A DNA stretch of 64,000 nucleotides from Bacillota bacterium. Its GTDB lineage: Bacteria > Bacillota > UBA4882 > UBA8346. This document shows positions 1 to 9,065 of this stretch, piece after piece. The DNA lies in contig JAEZJQ010000021.1 of the NCBI GenBank assembly GCA_023436305.1, positions 62,001-126,000 on the forward strand, given 5' to 3'. Each line of letters opens with the position of its first letter. Position 1 is the first letter of the stretch. Under the pieces are notes generated by a model. It had not been told where the DNA came from, did no database searches, and worked only from the letters and a program-made list of their open reading frames with translations. The position numbers and the translations under genes are program-made.

Positions 1-1161
1 GCCACGCCCATTCCCCGGACTCTGCATATGTCGCTGGCCGGAATCCGGGATATAAGTATTATCGAAACAGCACCGCAAGGTAGATTCCCGATTCGAACCC
101 ATGTTCTGGAATATAATGTGGAAGTGATCCGGGAAGCAATCCAGCGGGAATTGGATCGCCAGGGACAAGTTTATTTCGTATATAACAGGGTGGAAACCAT
201 TGAACGAATGGCGGCCCATCTTCAGGAAATCTTGCCGAATGCCCGTATTTCCATTGCTCACGGCCAAATGGATGAAGATGGGCTGGAACAGGTAATGTTG
301 GATTTTTATGAAAATCAATCCGACATTCTGGTCTGTACCACCATCATTGAAACAGGTCTGGATATTCCCAATGTGAATACTTTAATTGTTTATGATGCCG
401 ACCGGTTTGGTCTGGCCCAACTTTATCAGTTAAGGGGCCGTGTGGGCCGGAGTAACCGTTTGGCTCATGCTTATTTCTGTTACCGGAAGGATAAGAGTTT
501 ATCCGAAACCGCTGAAAAAAGATTAGCAGCCATTCGGGAGTTCACTGATCTGGGTTCAGGCTTTAAAATTGCCATGCGGGATTTGGAGATTCGCGGGGCC
601 GGTAATTTATTAGGGCCGGAACAACACGGTCAAGTGGCCGCGGTCGGGTTTGAGTTGTACTGCCGTTTACTAGATGAAGCTATCCGGGAGAAGAAAGGCG
701 AAGTAACTCCGGAACTTCCGGAACCGATCATTGAAATTCCGGTAGATGCTTATATTCCATCATCATATATTCCCGATAACAAACAGAAAGTCGAGATCTA
801 TAAAAAAATCGCCAATATTAACGATCTCGAAAACATCGATTACATCAGTGAAGAACTGGTTGATCGTTTCGGAGATCCGCCGCAGTCCGTCATTAATCTG
901 CTTAATATTGTTAAAATTAAAATTTTAGCAAAAGAAACCGGGTTCGCCTCGATCAATAAAGAACGGCAAGAATATATCGGTAAGTTGCATATCGGATTGG
1001 GGGTTGATTATGATAAAATCCTTAATATTTTACACAAATACCGGAATTATTTCCGTTATCAGCCGGGTCGCCCGCCGATACTTCGCTGGAAATCCGGGCT
1101 CACCGAACCCGAATTGCTGAAAATGATTATTCATTCTCTGGAATTATTAAAAACGTCCTGA
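1..1161 (+). CDS. mfd: Transcription-repair coupling factor Mfd, C-terminal part (5' end outside window)
   Basis: Mfd is the ATP-driven translocase that pushes stalled RNA polymerase off DNA lesions and recruits UvrA. The reading frame is open from base 1 (ATPIPRTLHMSLAGIRD, the motif III region of the translocase), so the visible 386 residues are roughly the last third of a protein of about 1,150. Visible are the second RecA-like lobe with the HGQM and TTIIETGLDIPN blocks, the LRGRVGRS arginine-finger motif VI, and the C-terminal TRCF/D7 regulatory domain. It ends in TGA just before a convergent gene. Identity is very clear; only the missing 5' end is a limitation. Confidence 0.97.
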   Translation, partial: ATPIPRTLHMSLAGIRDISIIETAPQGRFPIRTHVLEYNVEVIREAIQRELDRQGQVYFVYNRVETIERMAAHLQEILPNARISIAHGQMDEDGLEQVMLDFYENQSDILVCTTIIETGLDIPNVNTLIVYDADRFGLAQLYQLRGRVGRSNRLAHAYFCYRKDKSLSETAEKRLAAIREFTDLGSGFKIAMRDLEIRGAGNLLGPEQHGQVAAVGFELYCRLLDEAIREKKGEVTPELPEPIIEIPVDAYIPSSYIPDNKQKVEIYKKIANINDLENIDYISEELVDRFGDPPQSVINLLNIVKIKILAKETGFASINKERQEYIGKLHIGLGVDYDKILNILHKYRNYFRYQPGRPPILRWKSGLTEPELLKMIIHSLELLKTS

Positions 1162-1218
1162 AAAGTCCGATAACGAATGAACTCCGCTATCGAGCAGAAG
1201 GTTTTTCCGTTCTTTGAA

Positions 1219-3111
1219 TTACTGTCCCGGATTACCGTAGAGATCCCGGGCGGATAAATGTTCCGCGTTGAGTGCTTCTTTCATATAAGCCGGATTAAGC
1301 CGGATGCCAGCACGGTAAGCCTTCAAGGCTTCCGATTGATTACCCGAAAGTAATTCGGTTTTAGCCAACCGGAATTGAAGATGATAGTTATTTGGGAATA
1401 ACACCAGGGCTTGGCGGTAATAATGGCTGGCGTTGCGGTATGCACTCTCAGTTTCAGCAATTTGTCCTAGTAAAAAGGTTAATTGGTAATGTCCGGGATA
1501 TTGTTTTTGCAGCCGTAAGGCGGCGGTTCTTGCCTCATTTATGTATCGGGCCGCTACCTCCGGCTGTTTTTGTTTTTGATAGTATTTTGCAGCACGGTAT
1601 AAGGTTAACGGATATCGGTAGTGATATTGGTATTGAAAAGGAGCTAATTCGGACGCTTTCCTGTAATTGGCCAGCGAAGGCTCAAATAAGTGGCGTCGTG
1701 CCTGAGAAAAAGCCGATTGATAATAGATATCCGCCCGAAAAACATTCCCCAGAAACCAACCCCATAAGATTAAAGCTGTAATAGCAATGATTCCCAAAAT
1801 CGGATTGACCCGGGGGGCCGAATTCAGTTCAGCAGGCGGATGGCGGTTACCGATGATAATTCCCCAGTAAATCCAAACCAAAAAGGTATAATGGACCAAT
1901 GGATAAGCAAATTGAGTGAACACCAAGTAGCCAAATATGGCGGCCCAAAAACAGGAATGATCCAGACTCAGGTTTCGCCCCAGCAAATCCCGAATATTAC
2001 TGTTCCAGAATAGAATGAACCATAAAAATAAATAAGCGAGCGTACCGATTAGACCTTGTGTGGCAAGATATTGAAGTATTTCATTATGAGCTTGGGAAAT
2101 ATTGCGCTCCGGATTCCAAAAACGAGTGGCGGCAATGGGTTGATGCACATGAAAGTTTTTCGAAAAAGAGGCCATTCCATCACCAATCCAGGGTGAGTGT
2201 TGAAATGTTTTCAGGGCGATAGACCATAACAAATGACGTCCGCTATCGTTTCCCTGAGTAATGGAATGAACCCGGGCTTTTAAATTATAATCGGCATGAG
2301 CCCGTGGTTGAAAATAGGTTAGTATTATACCGCTAACCAGTCCAGCCGTTATTAATACGCAGATAGCAATCAAATTTTTTAGATAGGTCCGTTCCTTAAA
2401 TATTTGGCGGGAGATTCCCCAAAGCAAAGTAAAGAACCCGGCGATAAAAAAACCAACCCAGGCGGCTCTAGAAAAAGTTAAATAAAGGGCAATAACTCCA
2501 GTATAAAAACAAAAACCGGCGCTCCATCGCCTTAGTTTATTTTGTTTAGAGCAAAAGCCGGTGATAATCAGCGGTAAGGTCAGGATTAAAAATGCCCCCA
2601 GGGAATTGGGATCGCCGAAGAAACTTCTGATGCGGGTAACATTCATTTTGGCAATAGGATCTCCCAGGAAATATTCACTAATTCCGAAGATGCTGATAAA
2701 AAAAGTGGCTAACATAATCATATCAACCAGTTTTGTATGACTCTTTGGATCATTCTTGAAAAAGAGAAAACCGGCTAAGAATAAAATCATAAAACCAAAT
2801 TGAACCAATAATGACTCGGACTGACCATATTCTCCCCATAATCCGATTATTGGACTTTCTAGCCGGATGGTCTCGAAGGTTTGAATCGCTAAAAAGAGAA
2901 TGATGGACCCGGTGACTGTTTCAGGGAGATTGGTAAGTTGTTTGCGGTAGATTAATAAATAGAACAAAAGAAGACCGCAACCGAACAAAAAAATAACGAA
3001 CTTAATTATTCCAAATTTGTTGAATGAGTGAGTTGAAAAGGCTAAAGGTATCAGTAAAGTCAATGCCAATATTATTTTAAAAGGCCAAATTCGATTTATA
3101 AGAATCTCCAT
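1219..3111 (-). CDS. O-antigen ligase/polymerase family membrane protein with C-terminal TPR repeats
   Basis: This is a polytopic membrane protein of 630 residues. About 12 hydrophobic segments occupy residues 10-450, followed by a soluble tail of about 170 residues with TPR-like helices (for example around 500-600, with alternating A, Y, L and G positions). The Wzy_C/WaaL-type core shows SRAAWVGF, a WIGDGMASF-like periplasmic stretch and SQAHNEILQYLATQGLIG, the conserved H-N-E loop of O-antigen ligases and polymerases. In Gram-positive bacteria such proteins are thought to polymerise or transfer secreted glycans; the substrate is not known here. It converges on mfd and stands alone. Exact function (ligase versus polymerase) cannot be told from sequence. 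Confidence 0.85.
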   Translation of the reverse strand: MEILINRIWPFKIILALTLLIPLAFSTHSFNKFGIIKFVIFLFGCGLLLFYLLIYRKQLTNLPETVTGSIILFLAIQTFETIRLESPIIGLWGEYGQSESLLVQFGFMILFLAGFLFFKNDPKSHTKLVDMIMLATFFISIFGISEYFLGDPIAKMNVTRIRSFFGDPNSLGAFLILTLPLIITGFCSKQNKLRRWSAGFCFYTGVIALYLTFSRAAWVGFFIAGFFTLLWGISRQIFKERTYLKNLIAICVLITAGLVSGIILTYFQPRAHADYNLKARVHSITQGNDSGRHLLWSIALKTFQHSPWIGDGMASFSKNFHVHQPIAATRFWNPERNISQAHNEILQYLATQGLIGTLAYLFLWFILFWNSNIRDLLGRNLSLDHSCFWAAIFGYLVFTQFAYPLVHYTFLVWIYWGIIIGNRHPPAELNSAPRVNPILGIIAITALILWGWFLGNVFRADIYYQSAFSQARRHLFEPSLANYRKASELAPFQYQYHYRYPLTLYRAAKYYQKQKQPEVAARYINEARTAALRLQKQYPGHYQLTFLLGQIAETESAYRNASHYYRQALVLFPNNYHLQFRLAKTELLSGNQSEALKAYRAGIRLNPAYMKEALNAEHLSARDLYGNPGQ

Positions 3112-3790
3112 TCGTCATCGCTCTCATTACTATATTTTCGTTTATTTTTATCAAAACTTTGATTTTATATAAATAAAACTAACTTTATCACAGTTTTATC
3201 AGGTGAAATCTAAAAAAATCCTTTTTTAAATAGATGATTTAGCTTATAATTAGATAAGATTATTGTCGATAAGGGAAAATTATGTTTTCAAAGCAATCAT
3301 TTGGGTAAATATTTTATACCGGTGATTGAACTTTAAGTATGGATTCCATAAAATCGGGTAAGCTAGAAAACGACCGTTTTGATAGATTTTGGAGGACTTC
3401 TAAGGATATTGGAAATGAATAAAAAAGTGTCATTAGCTATATACTATCACTAACACGAATTGATTGGAAGTCCAATTATGAATGAACCTGTTTCGTGTTA
3501 ACACGAATTGATTGGAAACCCATGAAGGTGAACCTGTTTCTTGTTCACACGGATTGATTGGTAGCGCAATCAGCCAGGTAGATGAACCTGTTTCGTGTTA
3601 ATGCGATATGATTGGTCGTATAATCAGCCATAAGAAACAAACCAATTTTTCGTGTTAAGGTAGCAGAGGTTTCAAAATCTGTTGAATCATACGGTCACAC
3701 GGGTGGCAGGCTCTCTGACACCAAAAATAGCATTCGTATGTTTGAATTAAATGCGTGTCCGGCGCGCAAAAAAAAAGGGGGGAATAGGGG
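3112..3790. other. Long non-coding region upstream of spoVT
   Basis: This stretch of 679 bases separates the divergent polymerase gene and spoVT. The first half is very A+T-rich and shows no gene. The second half holds the palindromic repeat cluster described separately. A run of A followed by GGGGGGAATAGGGG lies directly before the spoVT start and supplies its ribosome binding site. I could not identify a convincing SigA or SigG promoter by eye. Confidence 0.6.
3452..3658. repeat. Four tandem degenerate units bounded by inverted AACACGAA / TTCGTGTT
   Basis: Four head-to-tail units of about 48, 46, 54 and 57 bases. Each begins with a variant of AACACGAATTGATTGG and ends with a variant of GAACCTGTTTCGTGTT. 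The ends of a unit are inverted copies (AACACGAA pairs with TTCGTGTT), so each unit can form a stem. Unit 1 also has an inner palindrome ATTGGA-AG-TCCAAT and unit 4 pairs ATTGGT with ACCAAT. The interior varies in length and sequence and the last unit is the most diverged. The cluster lies about 130 bases upstream of spoVT. It could be a set of operators, stacked RNA hairpins, or a miniature repeat family. Confidence 0.8.
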
Positions 3791-4354
3791 ATGAAGGCAA
3801 CTGGAATCGTAAGGCGGATAGATGATCTTGGCCGGGTTGTCATCCCCAAAGAGATCCGTAGAACTCTACGGATTCGCGAGGGCGACCCGTTAGAAATCTT
3901 TGTGGATCGCGAAGGAGAGGTAATACTTAAAAAGTATTCTCCCATCGGTGAATTAGGAGATTTTGCAAAGGAATATGCTGATTCTCTTTATGAGTCGACT
4001 GGTCATATCGCTTGTATTGCGGACCGTGATATGGTGATTGCAGTAGCGGGAGCGCCCAAAAAAGAATTTTTAGACAAACCGATCTCAAAAGCCGTAGAGA
4101 AAGCCATTGAAGAACGTAAAGTGGTATTAATGCCAAAACCGGGAGAACATAAATATTGTGACGCTTGTCCGGTGAAAGAGGATGAAGGGAAATGTAAGTT
4201 TTGTGCCCAGGTCATTGCTCCCATCATCGCTGAAGGTGATCCGATCGGGGCGGTGATCCTTTCCTCCAAGGAACCTGGGGTGACCATGGGGGATATGGAG
4301 GTAAAAATTGCTGAAACTGCCGCTGGTTTTTTAGCGAAACAAATGGAACAATAA
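3791..4354 (+). CDS. spoVT: Stage V sporulation protein T (AbrB-type N-terminus, GAF-like C-terminus)
   Basis: SpoVT is a forespore transcription factor that tunes SigG-dependent genes and spore germination behaviour. Residues 1-50 are a swapped-hairpin AbrB domain almost identical to the known protein (MKATGIVRRIDDLGRVVIPK). Residues 55-187 form the GAF-like regulatory domain ending in AAGFLAKQMEQ. The length of 187 is close to the usual 178. The oddity is a cysteine cluster, C123-x2-C126-x8-C135-x2-C138, in a loop that as I recall it has no cysteines in the Bacillus subtilis protein. It suggests metal or redox sensing, which is inference. A strong GGGGGG-type binding site precedes the ATG, and a terminator follows the gene. 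Confidence 0.95.
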   Translation: MKATGIVRRIDDLGRVVIPKEIRRTLRIREGDPLEIFVDREGEVILKKYSPIGELGDFAKEYADSLYESTGHIACIADRDMVIAVAGAPKKEFLDKPISKAVEKAIEERKVVLMPKPGEHKYCDACPVKEDEGKCKFCAQVIAPIIAEGDPIGAVILSSKEPGVTMGDMEVKIAETAAGFLAKQMEQ

Positions 4355-4377
4355 AAACAAAACAGGGTATTAAAAAG

Positions 4378-4408
4378 AAAAGTGACGGGAAACCGGCACT
4401 TTTTTGCG
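4378..4408 (+). terminator. Rho-independent terminator after spoVT
   Basis: The arms AAGTG-x-CGG and CCG-x-CACTT pair around a GAAA loop and are followed by a run of six T. It lies 24 bases after the spoVT stop and fits a single-gene transcript. Confidence 0.8.
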
Positions 4409-4454
4409 TTTTTCGACAGACTGGGCGATAGTTGGCGGTGAAAAGCCGTTATTA

Positions 4455-4835
4455 TCATGAATCCTCCGGTTTTTCTTTTTGGTTCAGTGAGTTTAATAAA
4501 ACATTTAACATCGCTAGATTCGGGTTAGTTTTGTTTTCCTGGTTATTGATAGAATTCAATAAGGTGAACAACAATTCCTTTGCAGAGTTATTGTCGCCGG
4601 GTAAGTTCAATTGGGATAGTAAACCCGGTATATCTAGTGGGTTGTCTTGAAAGGCGCTTCCGCCCAAAATAAGTATTAAATCCACCAAATTTTGACCGTT
4701 GGGGCTTAATAGAGGTTTGATTAATGCTAGAAAGGTGAGATCGTTTTTTTCAAATAGAGGAATCATAGGTTTGGGTAGGGGTTCCGCCGGCTTTTGTCCG
4801 GCTGGTTCATAGTGCTTTTGATGATGATGTGACAT
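4455..4835 (-). CDS. Hypothetical small leucine-rich soluble protein
   Basis: I do not recognise this 126-residue protein. It starts with a His-rich stretch (MSHHHQKHYEP), then a proline-rich linker, then amphipathic helical segments rich in L, I and N (LIKPLLSPNGQNLVDLILIL; LLFTLLNSINNQ; LNVLLNSLNQ). There is no signal peptide or clear membrane span. The start is supported by GGAGG 11 bases before the ATG on the minus strand. It is tail-to-tail with spoVT and head-to-head with the methyltransferase. The composition resembles small proteins of spore formers, but no family assignment is justified. Confidence 0.65.
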   Translation of the reverse strand: MSHHHQKHYEPAGQKPAEPLPKPMIPLFEKNDLTFLALIKPLLSPNGQNLVDLILILGGSAFQDNPLDIPGLLSQLNLPGDNNSAKELLFTLLNSINNQENKTNPNLAMLNVLLNSLNQKEKPEDS

Positions 4836-5033
4836 GGTTCAATATACCTCCAATTCATGAATGTTTCCAAATTCATTTTTGATATTAATCTATGACTTAT
4901 GAAACCCAAAGGGAACTTATAAAGAGTGCAAAAAATAAAAAAGGGAAAGTTTCCGGGGATGCCGAAATAAGGAAGATAATTCCGAATCCGGATAATATCA
5001 TTTGATTCTTGAGGGGAGCCGTAATAATAATTA

Positions 5034-5762
5034 ATGGACGAAAACGCAAATCAGTTTCAGGCGGAAACCAACGCATGGCAAACTGAACTCGAGAAATTAG
5101 AACGGAATTACCGGTTGAAAACGGTTCAACTCCGGTTGGAAGGCCGGAATTTAGAGTTGGTAAAAGTCGCCAATATAGACGATTTATTGGATCGAATCAC
5201 AGATGTGGATGAACTTCCTTTTTGGGCTGAAATTTGGCCGGCCGCAATTGGCTTGGCAATTTTTATAATTCAAAATCGAAAACATTTTTCCGGAAAACGA
5301 ATATTAGAATTGGGCGCCGGGGCGGGATTGGCCGGGATAGCCGCTAAATTGGCCGGAGGCAATGTGACCCAATCCGACTTTATCGAAGCGGCGTTGCCGT
5401 TTATCCGAGTGAATTGTTTACGAAACCGGGTTCCGGTAGGGAATTTTCTATTAGCGGACTGGCGTAATTTCCCGGATGTAGCAGCTAAATATGATTTAGT
5501 CATTGGCGCGGATATTCTCTATGAAAAAACCGTGCATTCCGATTTGGTAAAAGTTTTTCACAGGGTGCTTAAATCCGGTGGTTCTGTATATTTAGCTGAT
5601 CCCGGCCGGGGGTTCGGCCGGCAATTTATTACCGATTTAATCACATTTGGTTGGGAAAACATTCTTGTTCGAATCCCGGTATTTTATGAAGAACAAACTT
5701 ACACCATCGATATTTACCGGCTCACACCACCGGGGAACCGGTTGGAAGAGGTTTCGTTATAA
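5034..5762 (+). CDS. Class I SAM-dependent methyltransferase, METTL21/nicotinamide-methyltransferase-like
   Basis: A 242-residue soluble protein with a Rossmann methyltransferase fold. Motif I is ILELGAGAGLAGIAA (about residues 89-103), with an acidic residue after the second strand (QSDFIEAALP), and the post-motif block DLVIGADILYE. The stretch PFWAEIWPAAIGLA before motif I is typical of the protein-lysine methyltransferase / Nnt1-like group, whose bacterial members are poorly characterised. The substrate is unknown. A GAGGGGAG ribosome binding site precedes the ATG with a long spacer. It may be co-transcribed with the htrA-like gene 99 bases downstream. Confidence 0.85.
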   Translation: MDENANQFQAETNAWQTELEKLERNYRLKTVQLRLEGRNLELVKVANIDDLLDRITDVDELPFWAEIWPAAIGLAIFIIQNRKHFSGKRILELGAGAGLAGIAAKLAGGNVTQSDFIEAALPFIRVNCLRNRVPVGNFLLADWRNFPDVAAKYDLVIGADILYEKTVHSDLVKVFHRVLKSGGSVYLADPGRGFGRQFITDLITFGWENILVRIPVFYEEQTYTIDIYRLTPPGNRLEEVSL

Positions 5763-5861
5763 ATATTAAATGGGAGTTTGGGGTTGGAATTAAAAATTCT
5801 ACAGTTTGATGGATTTAAGCTTCGAACTTACCTTTTCGATGTATTTTAGGGGGTAATTATC

Positions 5862-7055
5862 GTGAATCGATTTCAATTTGACGCTCATGACCGGAAAACT
5901 CCTTTGATACTCACGGCGATTTTATCCGGGGTTGTGGGGGCTTTAATGGTGGTGTTGGCTGTCAAGTTTACCGGACTCGGAAACGCTTTGGTCACCCCGC
6001 CCGTGTCACGGCAGCCGGAAGTGGCGCCCCTGGTGGAACAGCAAGTTCAGCCGTTGGTCATTAATAATCCCGAAAAATCCATTATTGACGTAGTAAACCG
6101 GGTTGGGCCTTCAGTGGTGATGATCACCACCAGTACCATCGTACAGAGTTTCGATTTTTTTACCGGACCCGAGGCGCGGAGTGTACAAAGCCTAGGTTCG
6201 GGGGTGATCTTCCGGAGCGATGGGTATATTATCACCAATGATCATGTAGTTAACGGGGGACCCGGCACCCGGGATAAAATTATGGTCTTTTTATCCAACC
6301 GGCAATATCCAACCGGTAAAACCTTTCCGGCCCGGATCATCGGCACGGACCCTCAAACCGATTTGGCGGTGTTAAAGATTGACGCGCAAAATTTGCCGGT
6401 TCCGGCCTGGGGAGATTCCAATCAAGTAATGGTAGGACAAACCGCCATTGCTATCGGAAATCCTTTGGCTGAAAACTTGAAGAACACGGTGACCGTGGGG
6501 GTCATTAGCGCCAAGAACAGAGTGTTGGCCATCAACCATAACCAGCAGCTTCGAAACATGTTTCAAACCGATGCTTCCATTAATCCCGGAAACTCCGGCG
6601 GACCTTTACTTGATAGTTCCGGAAACGTAATTGGGATTAACACCGCGATTTTAGCCAATTCACAAGGCATTGGATTTTCGATTCCAAGCAACACCGTTAA
6701 AGTGGTGGCAAACCAATTAATCTCCAAAGGATATGTGCCACGCCCCGGTTTGGGAATCATTTATATCCCTTTAGACCCGGCCAGTGTAAGCCAATTGGAG
6801 GAATGGAGCGGTACCCAGCTTCCCACTAAATATGGTTTACTGATTTCCAAAATCATTAAAGGCAGCCCGGCCGACCTGGCAGGATTACGGCCCGGCGACA
6901 TCATCATCAGCGTCAACGGCAAATCTATCGAAGGGCACGAACAAGTCAGAGATATTATTACCAAATATCCGGTGGGAGCGGTCTTAAAAATAGAGTATTA
7001 TCATGGGGATGAGATAAAAACTGTGTCCGTTAAAGTGGGTGAATCCAAGGGATAG
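5862..7055 (+). CDS. htrA: HtrA/DegP-type membrane-anchored serine protease with PDZ domain
   Basis: A surface quality-control protease of the S1C family. Residues 15-36 form one membrane anchor, and the rest is outside the cell. The protease domain (about 70-275) carries the triad His128 (TNDHVV), Asp167 (TDLAVLK) and Ser245 (NPGNSGGPLL). A single PDZ domain follows (about 290-395, with GLLISKIIKGSPADLAGLRPGDII). Length 397 is normal for Bacillus HtrA-type proteins. The start is GTG with a GGGGG ribosome binding site. The downstream neighbour rlmH matches the htrC-rlmH order seen in many Bacillota. Confidence 0.95.
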   Translation: MNRFQFDAHDRKTPLILTAILSGVVGALMVVLAVKFTGLGNALVTPPVSRQPEVAPLVEQQVQPLVINNPEKSIIDVVNRVGPSVVMITTSTIVQSFDFFTGPEARSVQSLGSGVIFRSDGYIITNDHVVNGGPGTRDKIMVFLSNRQYPTGKTFPARIIGTDPQTDLAVLKIDAQNLPVPAWGDSNQVMVGQTAIAIGNPLAENLKNTVTVGVISAKNRVLAINHNQQLRNMFQTDASINPGNSGGPLLDSSGNVIGINTAILANSQGIGFSIPSNTVKVVANQLISKGYVPRPGLGIIYIPLDPASVSQLEEWSGTQLPTKYGLLISKIIKGSPADLAGLRPGDIIISVNGKSIEGHEQVRDIITKYPVGAVLKIEYYHGDEIKTVSVKVGESKG

Positions 7056-7110
7056 ACCAGAGAGAATTAAAAATGGATTTAGATGGATAATCGGTGATTA
7101 GGAGCCGGAG

Positions 7111-7587
7111 ATGAAGATTCGAATTATTGCGGTGGGGAAATTAAAAGAGACTTACTATACCAAGGCTCAGGAGGAGTATCTGAAACGGCTGAAAGTTTAT
7201 CTGAAACCGGAGATCATCGAAGTCGAGGATCTGCCCTGCTCCGAAAAAGTAAGCGCGGGCCAAGAAGATTTGGTGTTAAAGCAGGAAGCGGCGGCCATTA
7301 AAAGCCGGATTTCCCCCAAGGATTACCTGATCACCCTGGACCGCCGGGGACAAGAGATGACTTCGCTTCAATTAGCGGAATTTATCAACCAACGGGCCTT
7401 TTTTGGGGAACCGTTGGTTTTTATCATCGGGGGATCGTTGGGGCTGGATGAAGAATTGCTGAAAACAGCCAAGTTAAACTTAAGCTTTTCGAAACTGACC
7501 TTTCCCCACCAGATGTTCCGGATTATGCTGCTGGAGCAGATTTACCGGGCGGTGAAGATCAACCGGGGAGAGCCGTATCATAAATGA
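7111..7587 (+). CDS. rlmH: 23S rRNA pseudouridine(1915)-N3-methyltransferase RlmH
   Basis: RlmH (SPOUT superfamily) methylates pseudouridine 1915 in helix 69 of 23S rRNA in assembled 70S ribosomes. The 158-residue protein shows the full family pattern: MKIRIIAVGKLKE at the start, the SAM-binding knot FIIGGSLGLDEELL, and the end LLEQIYRAVKINRGEPYHK. Start site has GGAGCCGGAG just upstream. It follows the HtrA gene by 55 bases, a conserved arrangement. Confidence 0.98.
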   Translation: MKIRIIAVGKLKETYYTKAQEEYLKRLKVYLKPEIIEVEDLPCSEKVSAGQEDLVLKQEAAAIKSRISPKDYLITLDRRGQEMTSLQLAEFINQRAFFGEPLVFIIGGSLGLDEELLKTAKLNLSFSKLTFPHQMFRIMLLEQIYRAVKINRGEPYHK

Positions 7588-7610
7588 CCGCAGTATGATG
7601 GCCTATTGGC

Positions 7611-8600
7611 TTATGCTTCGACCATTATATTTGGTTTAGTCGAATCTTTACTTTCCAGACAGTCTTTTTCGGTGTTGATGGCCATCCCTACCTCACCGGC
7701 CATCACCGTTAAGGCGCACTGCCGTATACTGATACTTACCGGTCCTTTGCCCAAAGAGAAACCATCAGCCATTACAGGCATCAATGGATTGGTCCGAATA
7801 TCCATCCTTTGCACTTGAAAACGTAGAATGCGGGGCTCTTCGGATCTATCCCCGGCCAATTCGATAATATTATTCAATAAATCGAGCTTGGACTGATCGG
7901 GAAAAACTAGCACATCCAACAGGCCGTCATTAAATGAACTATCGCAGGGGATTTGGAAATGGGGGCCGATGTAGGGTAAATTAGCCGCCAGCAATACATG
8001 ACCCATGATGTTTAGCTCAGGTTGTGAATCCATTAACAAGTGTATTTCAGCTAACGGAGCAGTAATTAGTGTGGCTAGAAAATCGCCGATGCGGGCCAGA
8101 TTACCGTGCTGAATATCGTCGGCAGCCGGGAAAAGAGCTGAAAGAAGACCTATCGAACAGGTTTCTAAGAATATGCGTGAGCGATCTCCGCAAGTAGCGA
8201 AGCCCACGTCCAGTTTGATTTGTCGGCCCTTTCGCAATATTGATACAGCAGTGGGAATATCCTCCGGAATACCTAAACTGAGAGCTACGTTGTTCCTGGT
8301 ACCGGTGGGGATGATCCCTAGAGTAGCTTCAGTCCCTACCAATACTCCGGCAACACTTTCGATGGTTCCATCACCACCGGCGACGACGAACATACGGATA
8401 CCGTGATCTAAAGCATCTTGGATTACCGGCGTCGGGTCGCAACCCGGTTCCATCAAATAAACCTCTGGTACCAGATTTCGGGACTGAAGTTCGTTGATTA
8501 CATCCATAAGTTGTAACGGAGATTCGGCGGCCGCGCCCGCTATGGGATTAAAGATCAGCTTCGCTGGAGTGGGGTTATCGTTTGCGGAGAAAGATTCCAT
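7611..8600 (-). CDS. Diacylglycerol kinase / YegS-BmrU-type lipid kinase
   Basis: A soluble lipid kinase of the DAGK catalytic family, 329 residues. The nucleotide-binding block reads VVAGGDGTIESVAGVL (about residues 72-87), followed by LGIIPTGTRNNVALSLGIP. The second part is the beta-sandwich domain with FNDGLLDVLVF and the expected MADGFSLGKGPVSISI. Such enzymes phosphorylate diacylglycerol or related lipids for phospholipid recycling; the exact lipid is not known. The TGTRNN variant of the usual GTGNDFA is a mild deviation. The start has AAAGAGG nine bases upstream. It converges on rlmH. Confidence 0.9.
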   Translation of the reverse strand: MESFSANDNPTPAKLIFNPIAGAAAESPLQLMDVINELQSRNLVPEVYLMEPGCDPTPVIQDALDHGIRMFVVAGGDGTIESVAGVLVGTEATLGIIPTGTRNNVALSLGIPEDIPTAVSILRKGRQIKLDVGFATCGDRSRIFLETCSIGLLSALFPAADDIQHGNLARIGDFLATLITAPLAEIHLLMDSQPELNIMGHVLLAANLPYIGPHFQIPCDSSFNDGLLDVLVFPDQSKLDLLNNIIELAGDRSEEPRILRFQVQRMDIRTNPLMPVMADGFSLGKGPVSISIRQCALTVMAGEVGMAINTEKDCLESKDSTKPNIMVEA

Positions 8601-9065
8601 AAATTTATATACCTCTTTAAATTGTAAAGTACTTAATAATTATTGTTGCCGATTTCGGAGGAATTACCCTTGTCTTAGCAACCGGTATCATATACATTTA
8701 CTAAAAAAATTTTTTAAATGAATCGGATAAATTTTCACCGAATCTTCACAGGAGGTTTTATATTACATCAAATTAAACACAACAACAAACAATACATATA
8801 TTTATAATATTAGCATAGTTTTATATTTTTAATGTGGCTCCACAATGCCCTACAAGAGGTCTCAAAATTAAATTAAGAACAATTATCTTAAAGCTAACCT
8901 CAAGCCCTTTTTTAAGGGTTTTAAGCCTTTTTAATCATGGTCTTAGAACAGATATTTTCTAAATTGCCCATTGCTTGTTTTGGAGGAAACCGGGTAACTT
9001 TTATCGAATGCATTGATTTATTATTGGCTGATCTACCACTCATTGATAAAGGAGAACCATAAAGA
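8601..9065. other. Long A+T-rich leader region before the DEAD-box helicase
   Basis: A stretch of 465 bases between divergent genes. It contains a T-run-flanked imperfect hairpin at about 8911-8933 (AAGCCCTT with AAGGGTTT, G-T pair), which could be an attenuator or weak terminator in the helicase leader, and a possible TATAAT box at 8803-8808 without a good -35. DEAD-box helicase genes often have long regulated leaders, so the hairpin may be regulatory. A short reading frame at its end is listed separately. Confidence 0.4.
8937..9062 (+). CDS. Possible 41-residue leader peptide upstream of the DEAD-box helicase
   Basis: An ATG-initiated frame encodes 41 residues (MVLEQIFSKLPIACFGGNRV at the start) and stops three bases before the helicase ATG, so translation of the two could be coupled. 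Its stop codon overlaps the region just after the helicase ribosome binding site AAAGGAG. It has no convincing ribosome binding site of its own and no recognised homology. It may be chance, so confidence is low. Confidence 0.2.
   Translation: MVLEQIFSKLPIACFGGNRVTFIECIDLLLADLPLIDKGEP

Noticed and set aside
3452..3658. Possible CRISPR array
   Set aside because: Only four units, diverged from each other, with ends that are inverted copies; no cas gene is near.
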